A model generated the notes under the pieces. It saw nothing but the letters and a program-made list of their open reading frames with translations. It searched no databases and was not told the origin of the DNA. From a virus, in IMG/VR virus record IMGVR_UViG_3300042305_000103, positions 1 through 20,224 of that record: DNA of 20,224 nt. One strand, given 5' to 3'. Below, piece by piece: positions 14,173 to 20,224 of the stretch; the first letter of the stretch is position 1, and every line of letters begins with the position of its first letter. The position numbers and the translations under genes were made by a program.

Positions 14173-15168
14173 TCAGGTCACGCGCGTCTCGGTGTTGAGG
14201 AGCGCATCCACGCACCGGATCGGGATGCCGCGGAAAGACGTGATCGGCTTGCCGTCGAACTCCGACAGGCCCAGCCAGACGTTCGTCTTGTCCATCGCCT
14301 GGATGTCGAGCCAGGTCTTGACCGTGCGGTTGACGTAGAACGCCGTGCGGCCCATCCCCATCGCGTGCAGGCGGTTGACCGCGCGCACCATCAGGCGGAT
14401 GAGGTTCGGCGGCGTCGTCGACTGCAGGCCGCCCGCGTTGGCGGTCGTGTCGATGTTGCAGATGCGCGTGGCGAAGCGCCAGTCGCGCAGCGTCAGGCCC
14501 GCCTTCCACTGGTAGTGCGTGCGGTAGCCCTGGAACTGGCCGCCCGCGCCATCGGAGAGCGTCCACTCGCCGAGGTCACGATGCGACAGGCCAGCCTGCG
14601 ACCCCTTCGGGAAGATCAGGTGGCAGGTGTTCGGGCTCCAGCTCACGAGCCAGATCGACGTGTTGGCCGAGGCCGTGCCGCCGGCGTCGATGATGTTCGC
14701 GCCGTTGACCGCCGACAGGCTCGAGTAGCGCGGCGCGAGACCGAGGAAGCGCTCGGGCGTCGCGGCCGTGTTGCCGTAGAAGATGGTCGAGGCCATCGTC
14801 TGGTTCATGCTCTCGATGAACGCGCGGTCCTCGGTGAGCCGGAACTCGGCCGAGTTGCCGTTGAGCTCCGCGAGGTCCTTGTCGATCTCGGCGTAGGCCT
14901 CGAGCATGCCGATCGCGTCGGTGATCTGCGCGGTCGTGCTCTTGCTGTTCGGCACGCCGTAGTTGAGCATGCGCCACGCAGCGCTCGGCAGGCCGGTGCG
15001 CACCGTGGTGCGGTGGCCCGTGCGCTCGTTCGCCTCGAGGACTGTCGCGTCCTGCAGGACCTCGTTGGTCTGCGAGAGCAGCTCGACGATCGTGTCGATC
15101 TTGCCGCTGGGGTCCGTGCGCTTCGCCCAGTCGACATAGGTCGGGTTCAGGTTCCCGATGGTCGCCAT
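14173..15168 (-). CDS. major capsid protein
   Basis: A 331-residue protein starting MATIGNLNPTYVDWAKRTDPSGKIDTIVELLSQTNEVLQD, with TGHRTTVRTGLPSAAWRMLNYGVPNSKSTTAQ (about 51-82) and AEFRLTEDRAFIESMNQ (about 107-123). These features mark a family of podovirus and siphovirus capsid proteins, the one to which BPP-1-type capsids belong, with an HK97-type fold. The length is close to T7 gp10 (345). The gene has a strong AAGGAG site before the ATG at 15168 and begins six bases after the scaffold stop, which fits high expression. It is followed by the cement gene, as expected. The polypeptide is complete, and no maturation protease is encoded nearby. Confidence 0.92.
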   Translation of the reverse strand: MATIGNLNPTYVDWAKRTDPSGKIDTIVELLSQTNEVLQDATVLEANERTGHRTTVRTGLPSAAWRMLNYGVPNSKSTTAQITDAIGMLEAYAEIDKDLAELNGNSAEFRLTEDRAFIESMNQTMASTIFYGNTAATPERFLGLAPRYSSLSAVNGANIIDAGGTASANTSIWLVSWSPNTCHLIFPKGSQAGLSHRDLGEWTLSDGAGGQFQGYRTHYQWKAGLTLRDWRFATRICNIDTTANAGGLQSTTPPNLIRLMVRAVNRLHAMGMGRTAFYVNRTVKTWLDIQAMDKTNVWLGLSEFDGKPITSFRGIPIRCVDALLNTETRVT

Positions 15169-15174
15169 GGCTGG

Positions 15175-15852
15175 TTACTCCTTAGCCTTGGGATAGAGGA
15201 TCTCGGCGGGGGTGCGCTGCTGGGCCGAGGCATCGCCTCGCACCAGCCCGTCCTCGCCGAGGGCTTTTCCGACGCGGTACAGAAGCCGGGCCATCTCGGG
15301 GTGGTTGCCCGCCCCGGTGCTGTCCAGCATCCGCTTGAAGGCCGCGGCCTCCTTGCCCATGACGCCGTCGATCGCCTTCGTGATCGAACCGAGCGAGGCG
15401 GCGAACTTGTCGCCACCGAACTCGGCGTCGGACTTCATGGACGAGACCAGGCCTTCCTGCTGCGCGGTCCACGCATCACGCTGCTGCTTCGCGACGTCCG
15501 CCATGCGGGCGGCGTAGATGTCGCTCAGCTTCTGCGCCTGCTCGTTCGAGAGCCCCAGTTCCTTGAACACGGGCGTCGCGGCTGCGAGCGCGGCGTCGTC
15601 GAGCTGCATGCCCTCGGGGAGCTTCAGCTCGTACTTTTCAGGGGCGCCGTCCGCTGGCTTGGCCTCGCCTTCCGGCTTGGCCTTGTCGGCGGCGTCGGTC
15701 GCTCCCGCTGCAGCGTCTGCCTTGGTGTCGGCAGCCGCAGCGGCCGAGATGGCGGAGGCCGGCGCGTCGGGCGTCGGCTTGGCCTGCTCGGTCGCAGCCT
15801 GTCCGGCACCCGCGTCGGTGGAAGCCTGTGCGGTAGTGCTCTGGTCAGACAT
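15175..15852 (-). CDS. scaffold-like capsid assembly protein
   Basis: A 225-residue acidic, helix-rich protein immediately before the major capsid gene, the usual place for a scaffold. The first 70 residues are low-complexity and rich in Ala, Thr, Asp, Glu and Gln. Residues about 70-160 contain YELKLPEGMQLDDAALAAATPVFKELGLSNEQAQKLSDIYA, a pattern common to phage scaffolds and capsid assembly proteins. The rest is helical and ends with ILYPKAKE. It is shorter than T7 gp9 (307). No serine protease triad is seen, so capsid maturation probably proceeds by scaffold exit. The ATG lies eight bases inside the end of the preceding gene. Confidence 0.82.
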   Translation of the reverse strand: MSDQSTTAQASTDAGAGQAATEQAKPTPDAPASAISAAAAADTKADAAAGATDAADKAKPEGEAKPADGAPEKYELKLPEGMQLDDAALAAATPVFKELGLSNEQAQKLSDIYAARMADVAKQQRDAWTAQQEGLVSSMKSDAEFGGDKFAASLGSITKAIDGVMGKEAAAFKRMLDSTGAGNHPEMARLLYRVGKALGEDGLVRGDASAQQRTPAEILYPKAKE

Positions 15853-16168
15853 TCGTCTTGCTCTCCTTGAGCATGGTGGTGAACACGTCGGGCGCTGCGT
15901 CGCCCAGCTCGGCCATGACGAAGAGGCCGACGTTGCGCGCCCCCTCGTTGAACGCGTCGCGCGCGCCGTGGCCGGTGAAGGTCGAGCGGAAGACGCCGCA
16001 ATGGTCGAGCAGCCGCCACATCACGCGGCGCCCGGCCGGCGTGGCGACGACGTCGCGGAGGTCCTCGAGCTGCCGGTTGCGCTCGCGGCGCGCGAGGCTT
16101 TCGCGCTCGCGGACGTCCTGTTGCTCGCCGGCATTGAAGGGCTCGGGCTTGCGGCGCGGCTCGCTCAT
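15845..16168 (-). CDS. Bbp19-like protein
   Basis: A 107-residue protein between portal and scaffold genes. Residues about 38-66 (LRDVVATPAGRRVMWRLLDHCGVFRSTFTG), then NEGARNVGLFVMAELGDAAPDVFTTMLKE, closely follow the Bbp19 family, named for the BPP-1 gene. Its role is not well established; its conserved place beside portal and scaffold suggests head assembly. The N-terminus is highly charged. The start overlaps the portal stop (ATGA), and the end overlaps the scaffold start by eight bases. Confidence 0.83.
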   Translation of the reverse strand: MSEPRRKPEPFNAGEQQDVRERESLARRERNRQLEDLRDVVATPAGRRVMWRLLDHCGVFRSTFTGHGARDAFNEGARNVGLFVMAELGDAAPDVFTTMLKESKTNV

Positions 16169-17856
16169 GCCGGAACTCCCATCCCAGCCAGCACGCGCTC
16201 GAGCCCGTTCTGGTCACCGATCGGCGTCTCCGCCATCGTCTTCGCGGTGTTCGCCGCGGCGTCGGTCATCTGCATCGCCTGCGCCTGCTGCGCCTGGCGC
16301 GCCTTCTCCGCGCGGAGCTGCTTCACCTGGTCGTCGGTGCGGATCAGGTCGGACGGGACCCCGATCATGGCCCCGTAGTTGTCGACCGCCTTGTCGAAAT
16401 CGACCTTGTCGAGGACCTCGGGCTTGGCGCCGGCGAGGCCGATCGCGAACGTCGCGTAGTCGCGGATCGAAGCGGTGCCGACCGCCTTCTGCGCCTGCGC
16501 CAGCGTCGAGATGTATTCGACGCGCAGCTCGACGCCCTGCAGTTCCTGCGGCGGCGGCGGCAGCAGCTTGTTGCGCGCCATGATCGCGACCGTGCGGTCG
16601 ATCAGCGGGTCAAGCAGCTCGTCGTGCAAACGCTCGAGCACCGGCCCGAGCATGAGCAGCTTCTCCTCGTGCCGCTCGTCGATCTCGCGCGCGGTGATCT
16701 GCCGGCGGTCGGAGTTAGCCAGCATCAGGAACAGGTCGGCGTAGAATGCCGACTTCACGTCGCCCTGCTTCGCCTGGATGTCGACCATCAGCTCGTTGAC
16801 CCGAGGGTTGACCTCAAAGGCCGGACGGAACGCGGGCTGGCCGCCAGCCGCCGCGGCCATGTCGACGTAGGTGATCGAGCCCGGAAGGATCGACGCCGCC
16901 TGCTGGCGCAGCGACGACGGAGCCACCATCGGCGGGTTCACCATCTTGTCGATGGCCTGCGCCTTGCGCTTCGCCATGACCTGGAGCTGCTTGATGTCGG
17001 GCAGCGCCTCCATGCCGGGGCTGCGCCCGTAGACGTCCGTGCCGGTGACGTGCCACCGCGGCGCCATGATCGGGAACTCGTTGAACCCCGACACGCGCAG
17101 GAACTCGCCATCCGACGAGCCCGCCTCGTAGTGAACCGAGCGGAACGCCATGCCCTTCGCGCCGGGCGTGTTGGCGACGCGCTTGTCGTTGGGCTCGATG
17201 AGCTGCACGACGTTGACCCAGCGATCGAGCGCGCCCTGCTGGAACAGCGCCTTCGTGCCGTCCGTGCAGGCCTCGAGGCCGTACTCGCTCACGACCTGGC
17301 CGACCGTGAGCTGCATCTCGCGGTAGAGCGTGTCGACGACCAGGCGCGGCGAGTTGGCGATCATGAACTCGCCGACCGTGAACGGGTAGCAGCGGATCAC
17401 GTCCTCGTCGTCCTCGAGCACCGACATCGCGCCGGTGCCGAACACGCCCAGCTCCTCGTAGACGACCGGCAGCACGTTGTAGAGGTTCGAGCGCGCGAAC
17501 ACGGTCATGAGCCGGTTCTGCACCTGCTCGAGCCAGGAGCGCACCGGGCCGAAGCCCATCATCTCGAGGTCCGGCGTCTGCAGCTTGAACCACGGGCGGG
17601 CCGGCGAGGTGATCCCGGCCATCATGCCCGAGGCCAGCGTCCGCGCGGCGAGCGTGCCGGTCGGGTCGATGATCCGGCCGTTGCGCTTGTCGCCCTTGTT
17701 GCTGTCGTTCGACTGGTTCGTCAGGAACCGACCGCGGCGCGGCAGGATGTTGTCCGACAGGTCGTTCCAATGACTAAGCCATTGCGACCGCTCGTCGCGC
17801 AGCGCGGAGAGGCGCCGCTCGAACTGCTTCTTCGGGATGCCGGGGTCGATCGCCAT
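16165..17856 (-). CDS. portal (head-tail connector) protein
   Basis: A 563-residue protein similar in length to T7 gp8 (536). The N-terminus has FERRLSALRDERSQWLSHWNDLSDNILPRRGRF, and residues about 70-93 have AARTLASGMMAGITSPARPWFKLQ, both hallmarks of the podovirus head-tail connecting protein family. PGMEALPDIKQLQVMAKRKAQAIDKMVNPP in the middle and a Gln/Ala-rich C-terminal helix (QVKQLRAEKARQAQQAQAM) that would form the crown or barrel also fit. Twelve copies should form the ring that receives DNA from the terminase and binds the gp11-like adaptor. The ATG at 17856 follows the upstream gene at once but lacks a clear Shine-Dalgarno sequence, so translation may be coupled. Confidence 0.92.
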   Translation of the reverse strand: MAIDPGIPKKQFERRLSALRDERSQWLSHWNDLSDNILPRRGRFLTNQSNDSNKGDKRNGRIIDPTGTLAARTLASGMMAGITSPARPWFKLQTPDLEMMGFGPVRSWLEQVQNRLMTVFARSNLYNVLPVVYEELGVFGTGAMSVLEDDEDVIRCYPFTVGEFMIANSPRLVVDTLYREMQLTVGQVVSEYGLEACTDGTKALFQQGALDRWVNVVQLIEPNDKRVANTPGAKGMAFRSVHYEAGSSDGEFLRVSGFNEFPIMAPRWHVTGTDVYGRSPGMEALPDIKQLQVMAKRKAQAIDKMVNPPMVAPSSLRQQAASILPGSITYVDMAAAAGGQPAFRPAFEVNPRVNELMVDIQAKQGDVKSAFYADLFLMLANSDRRQITAREIDERHEEKLLMLGPVLERLHDELLDPLIDRTVAIMARNKLLPPPPQELQGVELRVEYISTLAQAQKAVGTASIRDYATFAIGLAGAKPEVLDKVDFDKAVDNYGAMIGVPSDLIRTDDQVKQLRAEKARQAQQAQAMQMTDAAANTAKTMAETPIGDQNGLERVLAGMGVPA

Positions 17857-17859
17857 CGC

Positions 17860-18075
17860 TTACTGGCCGAGCAGCGTCTTGCCGGCGGTCATGGCGGGCC
17901 CGCCCGCGAGGTCGCCGGCGGACGCGATCGTGGAGCTGTAGCCCTGCGCGGCGCGCGCGCGGCGCCGCTCGTCCGAGCGCGCGCGGCTCACGGCCTCGTC
18001 GACCTCCTTCGGAGGCTCGGGCGGCGGCGGAGGCGGCGGCGGCGGAGCGGGCGCTTTCGGCGCGGACATGCACAT
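17860..18075 (-). CDS. proline-rich small protein in the T7 gp7.3 position
   Basis: A 71-residue protein beginning MCMSAPKAPAP, followed by a run of prolines, an acidic-basic linker (EPPKEVDEAVSRARSDERRRARAAQG) and a C-terminal YSSTIASAGDL...AGKTLLGQ motif common to a family of small podovirus proteins. The frame extends 20 codons further to a TTG at 18135, but the ATG at 18075 is preceded by GGGGA at a good distance and matches the usual MC start. T7 gp7.3, a small tail-assembly protein with a Gly/Ser end, lies just before the portal as this gene does; the link is by position and composition only. The proline run is coded by GC-rich triplet repeats and may be prone to slippage. Confidence 0.72.
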   Translation of the reverse strand: MCMSAPKAPAPPPPPPPPPEPPKEVDEAVSRARSDERRRARAAQGYSSTIASAGDLAGGPAMTAGKTLLGQ

Positions 18076-18106
18076 GCGGTAGTCCCCGGAACGAAACGAG
18101 GACCAA

Positions 18107-18135
18107 CCTATAGCACCGCCTTGGGATTTCGCCAA
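18107..18135 (-). promoter_or_regulatory. candidate sigma-70-like promoter in front of the head genes
   Basis: On the minus strand TTGGCG (18135-18130) and TATAGG (18112-18107) are separated by 17 bases, with four of six matches to each consensus hexamer. They lie in the 65-base gap after the large terminase, one of the few internal non-coding spaces, about 30 bases before the proline-rich gene. The CTATAGG core also recalls phage RNA polymerase start sites of T7 relatives. The site would raise head gene output above that of the terminase. Confidence 0.4.
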
Positions 18136-18140
18136 TGCCC

Positions 18141-19559
18141 CTAGGCGAACGGGTCGTAGTCGTGCGCGGCAATCGCAACGGCCGCCCGGCCCCGGTCGTC
18201 GAGGCGCGGCGGCGGCGCGACGTGCTCGGCGAAGGTCTGCGCCAGAGCGTCGGCCAGGTCAGGGCTGCGCCCGAGGCGTTCCTTCACCAGGTCCTTCGCC
18301 TCGAGCTGCAGCTTGTCGCCCTTGAACGTGTAGGTCGGCGTCGTGAGCTCGGCGACCAGCTCGTCGATCGGCGGCAGCGCGCCGCCGCCCTTGATCCAGT
18401 CGCACATCTCGAACCACATCTCGGCGCGCTTGTTCAGGTAGCGCGCGTCGTTGGGCCGGCCGGCGTAGTGGACCGGCAGGGGCGCGTGGCCGAGAAGCTG
18501 GAGCTGGTCGATCCAACCGCCGCCGAACCCGCCCGTGTTGTCGACGAAGGTCGCCTGCGCGCGCCAGTCGGTGATCTTGCGCGCGACCGCGCCCGCGCCC
18601 TGCACCGAGTTGACGTTCCGCAGGATGATCGGCTCGAAGGCCACGAGGCCCTGGCGCGGGAAGATCACGCTGCGATCGTCGCCCTCGCGCGCCACGTCCA
18701 CGCCCAGCACGCGCGGCGCGAACGAATACTCGTCCTCGCGCCGGTGCCGGCGCATCGCGTCGCGCACCTCGTCGGGCCCGATCAGCGCGTTGAGGCTCGA
18801 GGGCGGGAACCGGCCGAACACGTTGACCAGCACCCACGGGCTGTCCCGCCCATACTTTTCGATCTGCTGGCGCGCCCAGTCGATCGACACGCGCGGCGTG
18901 CGCAGCGGGTCGTCCGGGTCGGCGGTGATCTCGTGCAGGAACCAGAGGTGCTTCTCCGTCGTCGACGCGCGCCAGAGCGGCCCCTCGAGGTGCGTCGGGT
19001 TCCCAGCCATCATGAGCTTGGTCTCGACGCCGGAGGCGAGGCCGGCCTCGGCCGCGGCCATGACCGCGTCGGGGATGCCGCCGACCTCGTCGAGCAGGAA
19101 CAGCAGGTAGTCCGCATGGAAGCCGGCCAGCGTGTCCGCCTGCTGCGTCGAGTCCGCGCCCTTCGACCAGGAGCGCGCCGACATGAACCACGTCTCGGGA
19201 TGCTCGCGGCAGACGATGCGCTGCTTCTGCCACTCGAAGGCAGCGGTCAGGAGCGCTGAGCGCTTCTGCCACTTAGCCATCTCCTTCCAGAGCCCGTCCT
19301 TCAGGTTGTCGCCGGTGATCGAGGTCGCCGCGATGTTCGCGTGCGGGCGCGTCAGCAGGAAGTTCCACGCCAGCATGGCGAGCAGCGCGGTCTTGCCCGG
19401 CCCCTTGCAGGCCTTGAGCGCCAGGCGCTGGTTGTGCGGGAAGGCGCTCAGGACGTGGTCCTGCCACGGGTCCGGCACGACGCCGAGGCACTCGCGCACG
19501 AAGACCTGGGGCTTCTCGCGCCAGAGCCGGATGCGATCGGCGGCGACGGCGCCGGTCAC
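18141..19559 (-). CDS. terminase large subunit (ATPase-nuclease)
   Basis: A 472-residue packaging motor. The ATPase domain has a Walker A motif ACKGPGKT (residues 50-57), Walker B LLFLLDEVGG (152-161, with Asp157 and Glu158) and the coupling motif AGN (185-187). The RNase-H-fold nuclease domain has GVDVAREGDD with Asp288, FVDNTGG with Asp340 and LADALAQTF with Asp437 as the three likely metal ligands. It cuts concatemeric DNA and pumps it into the head through the portal. The start is GTG at 19559, overlapping the small terminase stop (GTGA); the frame is open further upstream, but that part lies antiparallel in meaning to the small terminase frame. The sequence is complete, with no missing catalytic residue. 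Confidence 0.94.
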   Translation of the reverse strand: MTGAVAADRIRLWREKPQVFVRECLGVVPDPWQDHVLSAFPHNQRLALKACKGPGKTALLAMLAWNFLLTRPHANIAATSITGDNLKDGLWKEMAKWQKRSALLTAAFEWQKQRIVCREHPETWFMSARSWSKGADSTQQADTLAGFHADYLLFLLDEVGGIPDAVMAAAEAGLASGVETKLMMAGNPTHLEGPLWRASTTEKHLWFLHEITADPDDPLRTPRVSIDWARQQIEKYGRDSPWVLVNVFGRFPPSSLNALIGPDEVRDAMRRHRREDEYSFAPRVLGVDVAREGDDRSVIFPRQGLVAFEPIILRNVNSVQGAGAVARKITDWRAQATFVDNTGGFGGGWIDQLQLLGHAPLPVHYAGRPNDARYLNKRAEMWFEMCDWIKGGGALPPIDELVAELTTPTYTFKGDKLQLEAKDLVKERLGRSPDLADALAQTFAEHVAPPPRLDDRGRAAVAIAAHDYDPFA

Positions 19560-20029
19560 TCGTCCTCGCCCTCGCCCTTGAGGCTGCGCAGCACCAGCGC
19601 CTCGAGGCTGACCGTGCCCGTGTGCTCGACGCCGACCTTGTCGCCGAACCGCTTCGGGCTCATGCGCGCGAGCGCCCACTTCCGCACGTCGACCCGCAGC
19701 CGCCGATGCCCGAGCATGTCGCCGCGCTTGATCTCGCGCCGGCCGTCCTCGTGCTCGGTGATGACGTCGCCCTCCATGGGCGTGTCGGCGATCTCGACCA
19801 GCTCGTCGAAGATCGTCTGGGCGCGGGCGTCGCAGGCTTCGTCGTACTGCGTCCGAAAGTCCGGGTGCTTGGGCATCCACGAGAAGACCGTCGTCATCCC
19901 CGGCATGGCCGGGTCGCGGCAGACCGAGCGCAGGCTCTCGCCGCTCGCGATGCGCGCGCAGAGCGTCGATGCCAGCTCGGGCGTGTAGATGCTTGGCCGG
20001 CCCATCTTGGGCTTGGTCTTGCGCTTCAT
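19556..20029 (-). CDS. terminase small subunit, Sf6-like
   Basis: A 157-residue DNA-recognition subunit. The N-terminal GRPSIYTPELASTLCARIASGESLRSVCRDPAMPGMTTVFSWMPKHPDFRTQYDEACDARAQ is the helix-turn-helix region of the Sf6-type small terminase family. The middle (FDELVEIADTPMEGD...) is the oligomerisation helix region, and the end is acidic (KGEGEDE). It binds the packaging site and stimulates the large subunit, whose gene overlaps it by four bases. The ATG at 20029 lacks a Shine-Dalgarno sequence; the ATG eight codons later, just before GRPS, is an equally possible start. It is the first gene of the operon. Confidence 0.88.
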   Translation of the reverse strand: MKRKTKPKMGRPSIYTPELASTLCARIASGESLRSVCRDPAMPGMTTVFSWMPKHPDFRTQYDEACDARAQTIFDELVEIADTPMEGDVITEHEDGRREIKRGDMLGHRRLRVDVRKWALARMSPKRFGDKVGVEHTGTVSLEALVLRSLKGEGEDE

Positions 20030-20135
20030 GGCGTTGGGAATATGCCAAGCCCCCCGGCTTGCGGCAAGGGTTACGCCCGTTCCCTGTCGTTACCTCCCGG
20101 CGTTACCTCGATTTCCCCTGCATTGTCAGCGCCCT

Positions 20136-20195
20136 AGCCCCCTCTAGTAGTAGTAAGTAACAAGGTTACAATATATATATATACATGAGGGGGCT
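20136..20195. repeat. 9-bp inverted repeat flanking the AT-rich tract
   Basis: AGCCCCCTC at 20136-20144 is exactly complementary to GAGGGGGCT at 20187-20195. The arms enclose the tandem TAG TAG TAG TAA, the GTAAC palindrome and the AT-rich run. The arms may merely share G-rich composition. Confidence 0.45.
20157..20169. repeat. palindrome GTAAC-AAG-GTTAC, candidate operator
   Basis: Two perfect five-base arms separated by three bases lie beside the AT-rich tract. The same half-site recurs three more times within 90 bases on the small-terminase side. This pattern fits a dimeric DNA-binding protein with additional half-sites, but no regulator gene is in view. Confidence 0.45.
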
Positions 20196-20199
20196 CTAT

Positions 20200-20220
20200 G
20201 GGGGGGGGTATCCCCTCCCC
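20200..20220. repeat. G9-TAT-C4TC4 inverted repeat at the right edge
   Basis: Nine G residues are separated by TAT from CCCCTCCCC, giving a nine-pair stem with one G-T wobble and a three-base loop. It ends four bases from the window edge. The G run may also be subject to sequencing error. Confidence 0.4.
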
Positions 20221-20224
20221 TCGT

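Larger units (their letters stand above)
20030..20224 (-). promoter_or_regulatory. putative operon control or origin region upstream of the small terminase
   Basis: This 195-base stretch has no gene. It holds GTTAC on the plus strand at 20070, 20089, 20102 and 20165 and its complement GTAAC at 20157. CGTTACCTC occurs twice, 13 bases apart (20088 and 20101). A 13-base AT alternation (20171-20183) stands out in otherwise GC-rich DNA. On the minus strand it offers TATATT-like -10 sequences followed at once by the GTAAC/GTTAC palindrome, which would suit a repressor site at a start point. I see no good -35 box. An origin with iterons is the other reading. Confidence 0.4.

Noticed and set aside
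18010-18056. GGC/GGA triplet repeat as a regulatory repeat or CRISPR-like array.
   Set aside because: It encodes the proline run of the gp7.3-position protein and has no spacer structure.
17860-18135. Longer form of the proline-rich protein starting at a TTG.
   Set aside because: It would extend across the promoter candidate, has no ribosome binding site, and the ATG at 18075 gives the family-like MC start.
18141-20048. Large terminase as a 635-residue protein starting upstream of the small terminase.
   Set aside because: The extra part overlaps the small terminase gene in another frame and reads as low-complexity Arg/Ala/His; the GTG in the GTGA overlap gives a normal length.
1-20224. tRNA genes, CRISPR arrays, insertion sequences, integrase or attachment site.
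   Set aside because: I saw no tRNA-like cloverleaf, no regular repeat array, no transposase or integrase frame and no core-site duplication by eye.

Overview
This window is a dense, one-directional morphogenesis (virion) module of a tailed phage or prophage with a podovirus (short-tailed) plan. Every gene I can support lies on the minus strand and is read from the right end (about 20,030) to the left end (base 1). The DNA is very GC-rich, with G or C at most third codon positions, which suits a phage of a high-GC alpha- or betaproteobacterium. That host guess comes from composition and family resemblance only; no host gene, tRNA, integrase, lysis gene or replication gene is visible.

Layout in transcription order. 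(1) 20,030-20,224: the only long non-coding stretch, with an unusual AT-rich island, repeated GTTAC motifs and inverted repeats, lying upstream of the first gene. (2) Packaging: Sf6-like small terminase and large terminase. (3) Head: a proline-rich small protein in the T7 gp7.3 position, portal, Bbp19-like protein, scaffold-like protein, major capsid protein, Bbp16-like cement protein and two small proteins. (4) An accessory structural group: a coiled-coil protein, a 60-residue protein, a 713-residue probable appendage protein and a small protein ending in seven arginines. (5) Tail: T7 gp11-like adaptor and gp12-like nozzle, the latter decorated with inserted beta domains. (6) Ejection proteins in T7 gp13-14-15-16 order and with similar sizes: a GNAT-fold-like gp13 homologue, a gp14-like protein, a 754-residue gp15-position protein that appears to carry a lytic transglycosylase domain, and a very large gp16-position protein that runs off the left edge.

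The genes are tightly coupled: most neighbours overlap by 1-11 bases (TGATG, TAATG, ATGA or GTGA junctions). Only three internal gaps are long enough to hold signals. One, between the large terminase and the proline-rich gene, contains a plausible promoter. One, between two small head genes, contains a strong GNRA-capped hairpin. The third, between the capsid and cement genes, shows nothing clear.

The head proteins resemble those of Bordetella phage BPP-1 (Bbp16 and Bbp19 types), whereas the tail and ejection cassette follows T7. The parts most worth a second look are the relocation of the transglycosylase-like domain, the truncated polyvalent-type protein at the left edge, the beta-domain insertions in the nozzle, the intergenic hairpin and the structured right-end region. 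I found no clearly undescribed defence or mobile system.
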